Source: Paramarasmius palmivorus (Eukaryota > Basidiomycota > Agaricomycetes > Agaricales > Marasmiaceae). Taken from it: a DNA stretch of 64,000 bases. Positions 48,808 to 59,089 of this stretch are shown here, in pieces. Positions within the stretch are counted from its first letter, which is position 1. Each line of letters begins with the position of its first letter. Position numbers and translations under genes: made by a program. Location: the NCBI GenBank assembly GCA_037176845.1, contig JAYKXP010000033.1, positions 1 through 64,000 on the forward strand, given 5' to 3'. The notes under the pieces were generated by a model that saw only the letters and a program-made list of their open reading frames with translations, made no database searches and had not been told where the DNA came from.

Positions 48808-50919
48808 ATGGATAGCCAACATCCCGAACATCTGACCTTCCGCTTCAACCAACTCCCGTCTACTGAATCAGACGTGCCAGCAGTTGCGCCAAGTAGCCAA
48901 TACCTCAACGGGGCAAACTTGGATTACGCTGCTATCGTGGTTTATCTTGTATGCGGGGTGATAGGGTGTTTCGGCATTGCTCGGGGAATCGGTATGTTGC
49001 GAGCTAGGCGAAGGTTCTCAGAGTTCCTGGTCAGGTTGGGGTGCTATCGGCGGTGTATAGCAGTTACGCGGTATCTGTCTTCTAAGCAGCAGAGGGTATC
49101 TGGTGTTCATTTTCCGGTTTTGGGGGTATGTCTACTCGGATTTGGGTTCTTCGCGTTTACTATGAGTAAGTACAATAGTTCGGCTTGAAGCTTTTCGTGT
49201 GTGCTTACTCATTTGATAACAGTCTGGACATGGGTATCGCCTCCGTATTTCAAGACACAGTGGAAGGTTACCGTTTCTCCTCTTGCCATGCGGGCTGGGC
49301 TCTTGGCTCGTATGTTTTCTTTTCCTGTGGTATCTCATGGTCTCATTATGACGTCTCTAGTTGGCCTCTATCCGTTCATCTTTGTCTTTGCCACAAAGTG
49401 GAATATCGTCACTTTCATCGCCGGCTACTCACACGAAAAACTCCAAGTGTATCATCGAGTTCTTTCGTACACATTCGTGGTTCTTTCATTCATGTGAGTA
49501 CCATTTGCCCCTGATCATGGCTGTGGTTCCAACGCGATACTTCCTAGCCATACTGTTCCATGGATAATCCAAGCCGTACATGAGCTCAAGCCACACTTCG
49601 ACGCCATGACAACGTACCAATGGAGCTGGCACTTCCTATTCAAGTGAGTGCTAGCTCACGCCGCCAATCATTGTTCATATGTCTGACAGAAGACTTCACA
49701 GAGACTATTTCTGGTCGGGGATAGCATTCCTCTTTGCCCTTATCTGGCTATGTCTAGCCAGCCTTCCAATGATCCGTCGACACTACTACGAAGCCTTCAA
49801 GTACATCCACATCCTCTCCGCTATCACCGTGACGGCTTTCTTCTTTGTTCACTGTAGCGCAGCTATCGGTAGCTGGCGGTATCTTTGGACAACTGTTGGC
49901 ATTTATGGGGGTGGTGCTGGATGTCGGTTTGTATGGATGCTTTACACCAATAGAGCTGGTATTCCGAGAGCGTCGTTTGAGTTGTTGCATTCTGGAGCGG
50001 TGAAACTGAGAGTGAAGTGCGAACGACGTGAACGGTGGCGGCCGGGTCAACATTACTTTTTGCATTTCCTCACTGTTATGCCCTTCCAATCGTATGTCCT
50101 ATCAACTCGTTCTTCCGAAGGGGTGCTGATGCTCAACTACAGGCATCCGTTCACAATCGCAAATGTCTCCTCGGAGGACAATGAGTTGGTAGTTCTCATC
50201 CGCCAGGCTCATGGTATCACACACCGTCTTGGGAGATATCTGAGTAACAAAGAAACCAACGTGACGATTCCTGTCTTGCTCGATGGTCCATACGGTGGTC
50301 CACACCACGATCTGTCGATCTATGAACATGTCATGCTATTTGCTGGAGGATCAGGGATCACATTCATCTTTCCTCTCCTTCAGGATCTGGTCGCAAAATC
50401 TCGACAAGAATCGTGTGTCTGTATGTCGATTCAGGTGGTTTGGTCTGTTCAGAATGAAGGTGAGCTTCGGTCTTCCGTTTAGTTGGCAGTACTTTTGCTG
50501 ATTACGCGAAAGGATCTGTCTCGTGGATGATCGACGAACTACAGAAAGCCGTCGAAGGAATGCCAACTTCGGTAGTAAACGTGCAGATTCACGTTACGGG
50601 TGCTGTGGGCACCTTGAACCCAGAATCCAAACCCGACAAACCCAGAGGTTACTTTGGTGGTCCCTTGTACAGTCGGGCAGATGTTGCCGGTATGATTCGC
50701 ACTGCGGCGTTGGAGAACCGGACTATGGGCGTAGCAGGTGAGGACATCGTGTTTTACGCAGCTTCAGTGGTGCTGACGGTTACAATGACAGCTTGCGGTC
50801 CCGAGACTTTGTTATACGATGTTAGAAACGCAGTAGCGGATGTACAGAAGGGAATTGCGCTGGGTAAACCGGGGTATCCAGCTGAGGTTTTCCTCCACGC
50901 AGAACACTATTCGTGGTGA
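48808..50919 (+). CDS. Ferric reductase 3
   Basis: Third tandem copy: GYSHEKLQVYHRV, HTVPW, FKYIHILSAITVTAFFFVHC, HPFTIAN, GPYGG, AGGSGITFIFP, ACGPETLLYDVRNAV, ending EHYSW. Haem, FAD and NADPH sites are all present and every exon is open. Its N-terminus from the chosen ATG (MDSQHPEHLTFRFNQLPS) resembles the esterase exon start TRDHLTFRFTGIPYAQPP, not the other reductases, suggesting the 5' end was rebuilt from a truncated esterase copy. About 300 bp separate it from esterase 1, transcribed in the same direction. Confidence 0.88.
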
Positions 50920-51227
50920 TGATACACTTACGAGTTACGACTTTCAACCAACTACAAGAGATGTGTATCATAGCTTAGAATCACGAAATAATGTATAATG
51001 TTGTAACCTTAATGACATCCTACCGTAACATTTGAATGTAACAGAGTGAAAGAGGCGGACTGCGAAGGCGCTTTGCCTGCGAATTCCCGAATCCCTTTTG
51101 CACCGGACTCGGAAATCGCTTACTGCGCTAAGCGCTTGCTCCTGATCCTGACTCAATACAGTAACCCATATAAAATGCACGTCCTGATATCTTTGACTTC
51201 GCATAGTCTTCTAGGATGGGACAGGCA

Positions 51228-53750
51228 ATGCAGGCGTTTTCAATAATCCTTTCTCTTTCTCTGGCCGTTCTTGGTTCAAAGGCTCGGGGACGAACTGTGT
51301 CGCTGTTGTTCGAAAATGATGGAAATTGGGAGGTGTGTATATATTTCTACTCGATACCTGCCAAAGCTGAATTTCAGGAATTCAGCATTTTGCAGATCGT
51401 TCAAGTGCTCTATTCTTCCATGAAGTCGCGACGAAGAACGAAGCGGAGCAGGTGTGTCGGGAGTATGGCGAATCGTTGTTCGAGTTTGAAAAGATGAACG
51501 AGTGCGTGTTGGCCTACCACTTTCTGACTTTCGACTGACATCTGTGCTAGCATCAAGAACCAATTCGTCTATCAGCAATATCTCGGAAACTTGGATGAAG
51601 AACTGTGGGTCTCATCAAACGGAGGAACATGTTCGAGTTCGGTTGCAGCACCTTCAATCGCCTTTGGAGATCCACTCGATCAATTTACACTCTTTTCTCA
51701 GAATGCCAGTTGCTTCGACAGAGACAACTCAACCAGTCTTCCGTTTTTGTGCACAAACTCCGCCCCACACACCAACAAGGTCGATACCGATTTTGCTTCA
51801 TCCCCAAGGCTCGATGTCACCTCCAAGGACACCATCTTCACTGGGTGAGCGTTTTTCCTACAGCTCCACCTACACTAGGCTCCAACAACGCGCTTTAGAA
51901 CTCGCGACCATCTGAGCTTCCGCTTTATGGGAATACCATACGCGCAGCCTCCTCTAGGAAAACTACGCCTAAGGAAGCCTCGGCCTTGGAAGGGTGCATC
52001 CGTAGACGCTACAGCGTGTTAGTACTCATACTCCATCCTGCTAAATATGCAAATCTCTGAACTTTTCTGCCAGTCAAGCCTGGTTGTCTGCAATGGGGCC
52101 CCTTTGAAAACAACGCGTTCGGGTTGAATCCATGGGGTATTAGTGAAGATTGGTACGTCCTTCTCCCTTCTCCCTTCCGCATATATTCACTGCTAGTCAT
52201 TACAGTCTATACCTCAACATCTTCACCCCATACCTACCTTCGACAACAACACCGCCCACCCAACTCAAACCCGTACTAGTATGGATCCATGGAGGAGGCA
52301 ACTTCAACGGTCTAGGCTCAGACGCAACCTTCGATGGCGGCTCATTCGTCTCTCGTACGGACACAGTCATCGTCACCTTCAACTACCGACTCAACGTATT
52401 CGGCTTCCTCTCCCTCAATGACGGTGTCATCTCTGGCAACTACGGTTTCGCTGATATGATTGCCGCACTTGAATGGGTACAAGATAATATTGCCGCCTTT
52501 GGTGGAGACCCCCAGAAGGTGACTGTGTTTGGACAGTCGGCAGGTGGCTGCTCGGTGATCGACCTACTGAGAAGCCCACCAGCCAAAGGTCTTTTCAGTC
52601 GTGCTATAGTGATGTCTGGAGGTTCTGCTTCGTCTACTCCGGAAGTAGTAGCTGCCGTGCAAGGTATGGAGTTTTCGTATTTCTAGGCAACGATAAGCTT
52701 ACAATGTAACCTAGAGCCTCTTGTCGCATCATTATGCAATACCACCGGAGTCGAGCGTCTCGAATGCCTTCAAGGGCTTCCTGCCAAAGAGCTCTTGAAT
52801 GCGGTGAAGGGTAATGCCTGGTGGGCTTCCGTGCGTGATGGGCAATACATCCCCAAGGAATCTATCTTCCAAAACCCTGAAGAGACCGACAGTGTTCCGG
52901 TCATGATGGGTTGGATGAAGGACGAGTTCCAGTCGTGAGTACCGTTTCAATCGTCGTTCACAACAGGACTAACTCGAACCCCATAGGATCCTTGCTACGA
53001 CCCTCTCACCGAATGAAACGGACTTCACTGAATCACTTACAAAGGTTTTTGGGCCTGACCTGACGAAAGAAGTTATCGAGTCTGGGCTTTGGAAGGTTTC
53101 CGAGGAATTCATTCCCTGTATGTGTGGTCTTTCTTCCCTGCTGACAGTGCACTCAAACCTCTCGTTTCCCAGACAACGCCACTATCAACGTATACACTGA
53201 CGCCGTTGTGGTCTGTCCAGCGGTCGAGCTCATCAACGCCGTTACCAAATCCAACGCCCTTCCAGCACTGTAAGCTCTCTCTCTCATCACCAGAACCGCC
53301 GCATATAACTCACACCTCACCAGATACGTATACACCATGAAACGCGCCTACGGCCTCACATTCTTCAACCCATACGGTCTATGTTCGTTCCCCGTGGGTC
53401 ACCCCCAACCTCACTACGCCTGCCATTCCGGAGACCTCTACGAGGTGTTCGGTACCGCCTACCTCTTCGACCTACCTATCCGTGTTTCCGAAGATATACA
53501 CTTCACCACTCTACTCCAAGATATGTGGTCGTCATTCGCAAGAACCGGTAACCCGAATCCCGATAAGCGGTATTTGGAGGTACGGGGGTATGCAGGTGAA
53601 AAGGCTTGGGTTTGGCCGGAGTTTAAGGTCGGAGGGGTTGCGTCTTTGGATTATCCTGGGTTGGTTACTGAGAAGGCTCTTGAGGAGGAGGAGAATGGGA
53701 GGTGTAATTTCTTGATGAGGGAGAGTAAATACTCGCCGAAGCCGTTTTAG
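51228..53750 (+). CDS. Secreted type-B carboxylesterase 1 with extra N-terminal domain
   Basis: Roughly 670 residues over about ten exons. Signal peptide MQAFSIILSLSLAVLGSKARG (an ATG also at 51216), then an N-terminal domain (about residues 25-165) with SLLFENDGNWE, EVATKNEAEQVCREYGESLF and LPFLCTNSAP. The alpha/beta-hydrolase core follows: FMGIPYAQPPLGKLRLRKP, WIHGGGNFNGLG (oxyanion hole), FGQSAGG (catalytic Ser), GWMKDEFQS (acid) and ACHSGDLYEVFG (His). It should hydrolyse carboxylic esters outside the cell; substrate unknown. All exon joins checked are in frame. It lies in tandem with esterase 2 and downstream of the reductases. Confidence 0.88.
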
Positions 53751-54111
53751 TGTAGCAGGGTTGTAGAATCTGATTACCTCATCAAGCGCCCTAGCGTTAA
53801 TCTCTTTCTCCGCAACCAATGTCCCACCTCAATCAACGATAGAATCGATTTCAAGTTCCTCATACAACTCTCAATAGCATGCGCTGATCTCAGGATAAAT
53901 ATCGGACTTTCTTTCACATACGACGTAACCTCCAGGAAGAGCTACTTCGTGTTTATCCACGTGAAGCCCGGAAAAATATTGGTGCAGCCTCGTCGATGGG
54001 AACCATCAAAAGAACCTCAAGGCTCAGGAGACCGGATGATCCACAACACTACGGTCATTATGACTTATAGAGGTCGCGTTGGGGAGCTGTCAAAGGCTAG
54101 CCATCACCCCA

Positions 54112-56676
54112 ATGAGATTCTTGCGAAAGGCGTTACCCGTTGGTTTCCTCGCCCTGGGTATTGGATTCGGAAGAGGGGATTCGATACCTGAAGGAAGAGA
54201 GACGACGTTGTTGTTCGAGAACGATGCGGATTGGGAGGTGAGTTGTTTTGGTGGAGGGTTCTTTGAAAAGCGATTTTTTCTGACTCGGACTTTGTAGCAC
54301 TTCGCGAACCGCTCGAGTGCACTGTTGTTCCACGGTCGTGTGGGCAGAAACGAAGCAGTAGGGATCTGCGAGGAGTATAACGAGACGCTGTTTGATGTCG
54401 AGAACTTTAACGAGTATGTGGACTTTTTGCTTCCCCCTCGACAGTAATACTGACATATCGTTTTCCGCCAGTATAGCTAGCCAGGTGTTTTACCAGCAAC
54501 ACCTCCAGAACCTTGGTAAAAACGATCGTCTCTGGGTCTCTTCATCCTCTGGCGTCCGCTCCATCGCACCCTTTTCCGCAAACACCACTGGAGATGCCGA
54601 TGAAACCACACAAGTCAACACACGCTTCCCAGTCCTTTGCACAAACTCTGCACCCCACACCAACAAAGTCGACACCGATTTTTCAAATTCCCCCAAGATT
54701 AATGTAATCTCAAATGGAACGACTTTCACAGGGTGTGTATTCTTACTCCCGCCATGGGGCCACATCTAATTATACAACGCGCATATGAATAGAACTCGCG
54801 ACCATTTGACCTTTCGCTTTACTGGGATACCTTACGCTCAACCGCCGACTGGATCACTACGCTTTCAGTATCCGCAGCCATGGAATGGTTCAGAAGTAGA
54901 TGCAACTGCTCGTAAGTTGACTATTTCGTTTAATTGAAAAGGATGTCTATTGATGTACGCCTATTCTCAAGTTAAACCTGGATGTCCACAATTTGGTACC
55001 TTTGAGAATAACGACCTTGGATTGAACCCATGGGGGATAAGCGAAGACTGGTACGTTCTCTTTTGGGAACTCTATCGATGAATCTAACGATCCATACAAC
55101 AGTCTCTTTCTGAACGTTTTCACGCCACATATACCTTCGAACACGTCATCTTCATTGAAACCTGTTCTACTTTGGATTCACGGAGGCGCCAACCTAAACG
55201 GTCTAGGGTCTGATGCAACATTCGACGGCGGCCCATTCACTTCTCGAACGGACACCGTACTCGTGACGATCAACTACCGACTCAACATCTTTGGTTTCCT
55301 TTCTTTAAATGATGGGGTTGTCACCGGAAACTATGCCCTGGCTGACAAGATCGCGGCATTACAATGGGTCAAAAACAATATCGCTGCATTCGGAGGAGAC
55401 CCAGACAATGTCACGATCTTTGGGCAATCCGCTGGTGGTTGGTCAATAGTCGACTTGCTAAGAAGTCCTCCTGCCAAAGGTCTCTTCCATCGTGCCATTT
55501 CTCAATCTGGCGGAGCGAGCACTTTTGTTACTGCTGATTCTGCAGCTGCTACTGCTGGTGAGAGCCTTCTTCATAATGGCAAGTTTACTTTACTAACTTG
55601 TATACTCAGGCCCTGCTATTGCTCAAGTATGCAATAGCACAGGAACGGAACGTCTCGAGTGTTTGCAAGCACTTCCGTGGGAGGTTGTGTTGAACCTAAC
55701 CAACATTGTTGGATGGTGGCCCTCCGTAGAGGATGGGGTGTACGTCGTTGCAGCCCCAATTGACCAGATAAGTCAAGGGGCCGAGGCTATCAATAGTGTT
55801 CCGTTTTTGTTGGGATTTATGCCGGACGAAGGCCAATCGTATGTGCCTCCTAATCATCTTCTAGTTGTCGTCAAGTTTAACTTCAGCCAGATTGCTCGGA
55901 ACTACCATCTCCCCGAACGAAACGGACTTTGAGAAAGCACTCACCACGGCGTTTGGCACAGATCTTGCGACTCGGATTCTGCAATCTGGTCTCTGGAATG
56001 TGTCAGACGAGTTCACTCCCTGTAGGTTATCGATACTTTTGTCCGCAAAACCTCTCATTCAACATTTGTATTTCAGACAATGCTACCGTCAACGCCGATG
56101 GTCTGAATACGCTTACCTGTGGTGCAGAACAATTGATCGCTGCAGCGGTCAACTCAAGCGCTTTCCCCACACTGTGAGAGCTGGCTCTTTGTTCTATTCC
56201 TTTCTCGCTGACACCGTTCGCTCAGGCATGTGTACACAATGCGCCGTGCATACGGTTTGTCATTCTTCAATCCGTATGGTCTATGCACCTTCCCTGTTGG
56301 AGAACCAGATACGCCATATTATTTGTGCCATTCTGGGGATCTATACGAGGTCTTCGGAACATATCACCTGTTCGAACAACCCGTACGCGTTCCCGAGGAT
56401 ATCCACTATACTGCGCTTGCTCAAGACTTCTGGGGAGCATTCGCACGAACAGGCGATCCCAATCCTTCTTTGGAATACCTTCGAGCTAGGGGGCGTGCCT
56501 ATGAAAGTTCTCTCCGTGTGCTCACGGAGCAGGAGCAGGGCGGCGCTTCTTGGACTTGGCCGGAGTACAGTAGCGGAGGCGGAGTGGCTTCTTTGAATTA
56601 TCCCGGACTGGCGGTTGATGAAGAATTACCAGACGAAAAGAGTGGTAGATGTCAAGTACTGTTGGGCACCGCATGA
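54112..56676 (+). CDS. Secreted type-B carboxylesterase 2 with extra N-terminal domain
   Basis: Tandem paralogue of esterase 1 with the same architecture and intron positions. Start MRFLRKALPVGFLALGIGFG (signal-like), then FENDADWEHFANRSSALLF, ICEEYNETLFDVENF, RFPVLCTNSAPHTNKVDTDF. Core motifs: FRFTGIPYAQPPTGSLRF, WIHGGANLNGLG, FGQSAGG (Ser), GFMPDEGQS (Glu), LCHSGDLYEVFG (His). The oxyanion loop has GGA where esterase 1 has GGG. The intron after the N-terminal domain is phase 2 (FTG then TRDHL). Intact as far as read. Confidence 0.87.
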
Positions 56677-56739
56677 ACAATCCAAGTAGTTGTCTATTTC
56701 TTATGCACTACGGGCGCAATGTACGTTGAGAAACCCCTG

Positions 56740-58781
56740 CTAAATGACATCCTCGTCTTCATCCACATCTGGTCCATCGTAGCCTGGGATAGGAGTGTCG
56801 CGCAGCGCAATTTGACCTGGAGAAAATGTCTCGAGAATGCAAACCGCGCTGGATGCAAGTCCAATCGTGACAGGGAAAAATGCTGCTACGACAACCCTGT
56901 TTTCCTTGGCTGCGATTCGATCCGCTTGTTCCCAGCTCCTATAGGATGCCTTTGTGAAGCGTTCATCCTTGCCCATTTCTTTGAAAGACCGAAGTTCGTA
57001 GTTGTTCGGTGAAAGAACTGTGCCTTCATTGTTATCGTCGAAGTTGATAACAACAGTAGGGCGTTTTTGTTTTGCGCGAGTGTCTTTATCCTCGAAAACG
57101 CCCATTTCACGGCCATGCGCAAACAAGTAGGTCCTGATCAACATCTTGAAAAACTCGACGTCCATAAAAGACGCCATCGGCCGGCCCTCTGTGTGTCACC
57201 AACGTTATTCTGGGATCAACGTGCCAAATCGTTGTAAAGCAAACTGACGATTATACGAATTTGCCAGGTCATGACAACGCTGGCGATGATCTTTCCAATC
57301 GTTTCTTGCACATGATTTGGAGCAGTATGTGATGCTTTGACACTCTGAGCAACGCAAGTAACGCACTTCGTGATTGGGGCCCGCTTCAGGTCCCTCACTA
57401 TCAAGGGGACACTGGAGAAACATGCACCGTTATCTATCAGCGAGTATAAACGGACCAACTTGAAGTAAGGCCATACCTTGTCAGCAGCGCACATCGTTAT
57501 ACCTTTGTCCGACGCCATTTTAAAGAGTTGGTGATAAATGGAGGTCTTGCCTTTGCATTTGTCCCACGAGCCCCAGAAGTGAGGGGGCCTAGGCTGGAGA
57601 CGGTCCTCCAAAGCACACCGACTGATAGCTTTCATTGACTTCTGAAAGCGCTTCATCACGGATGGATACATTGCAAAAAGGGCAATATTCTCCATGATCT
57701 GTGCGAGAGTCTGGCATAGTTCCTCTGTGCAGGTTCGTTTTCCCTGGGTATTTCTAGTGTCTTCATCTACGTGGTAGAAAGGCTCCCCCTTGAGTAGGAT
57801 CATAAGGAGACCAGAGTCAAGTGCCTCCGATATCCACCTAGGTCCTTTCAACAGGCTTTCAAGTAACGTCGCCAGAGTGTCGATGGAGCCAACTATGCAG
57901 CGGAATTGGACTGAATTCCGTGGGCAGTTCCGCAGCCTCTTGACGGTCTTGCGTTTGCACATCAGAACCGAAAGGGCCCGAACGAGAGCAACAATACCGC
58001 CTCTGAGCATGAATTTCATCCCGAGCGCAGCGTTGCCGGGATTGAATAGTGTCATAATGAGTGCCATATGCCACTGAAGCCCGATTAAAACTGACTCTTG
58101 ATACCGGTAGACATGCGTGACGACCACAAACATATGTCGAATGCATATCCCAACAACGTCCTTCCCTGCCTGGTCGCACCCATTGACTGTGTTCATGAAC
58201 ATTCTCATGCGTTCGGAGTCACTGTCGTCGATTAGGACAAGAGTCAGGACTGGGGACCATCTGCTCCATGAGGGGTGTGATATTTCATTGACCCTAAGCC
58301 AGACGCGGCTAGCGAGAGGCAAAATACCCGGCGACGCCCGTCGTAACTCTTTCGACTCTGTTTCCATGTCTGCAGCGTCCGGGCACGAGTCCGGGTACAA
58401 AAGCAAGAGAGATACCACATAGAGGCTTTTGTCAATCAAGTTGAGCCCATCCAATGAGAGAGGCCCCACCCTCTCATCAAATAGTACCAATCTGAGGAAG
58501 AAAGTTGCCCAAGGTCCGATACGCGCCCGCATTGCCCAATTTCTTTTCACAGCCATCATAGTCTGCAGCTTGGATTCCAGACTTCCCTCTTGCATATCCT
58601 GTGCGAGGAAGGCAATTGACTGTAGGGCATCCTGAATCCGAGTACTTGGACTGGAAATATGCACTGCAGTGACGTGTGATGGCGGAGATCCAGCTTTCCG
58701 CAGTGTTTCGATAGCTTGCATATAGGAAGGAAATCTCCTTTGAACACCGGTGATATATGCGTTTATGTCGGTGACAGACAT
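56740..58781 (-). CDS. MYND-type zinc-finger protein
   Basis: Three exons on the minus strand: 58781-57477, 57411-57249 and 57188-56740, phases consistent, giving 638 residues. An upstream in-frame extension to 58919 is possible through an intron ending just before the ATG. The first 435 residues are helical and repeat-like without a known domain. The MYND finger spans MCAADKCPLDSE to YLRCSECQSITYCSKSC and DWKDHRQRC, with its first cysteines on exon 1 and the rest on exon 2. Exon 3 adds GRPMASFMDVEFFKMLIRT and a C-terminal domain usual in mushroom MYND proteins. MYND fingers bind proline-rich peptides. Reading exon 3 as a separate gene from 57177 is the alternative, but the GTCAGT donor joins it cleanly. 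Confidence 0.75.
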
Positions 58782-59089
58782 TCTGGGCAAAAAAAAAATT
58801 AGACATACGTTAGTATTGCGAAGCGAATCACAGGCATACAGCAGGTATTCGAGATCAAATTCGTGGATTGTTGAGGAGGCTAGTATGCAGTGTGATCTGT
58901 TCCAATCAAGCAGGTACATACTTCAGAAAGAAATAGTGCTTACCAAAATCCGGCCGATGACGGGTTTGCGGTAGTTGGTTCTTGAAGCAAGCACGTCACG
59001 TCACGAATGTGACACTATCCATGATACACGACCACGTGAGATTCCTCCGTCGAATTTTTTTTTTTCAAGTACTAATACAGATGAAACAG

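Noticed and set aside
57205..57423. 72-codon minus ORF containing the MYND cysteines as a separate gene
   Set aside because: The first Cys pair comes from the preceding exon and the splice sites join it cleanly to the larger gene.
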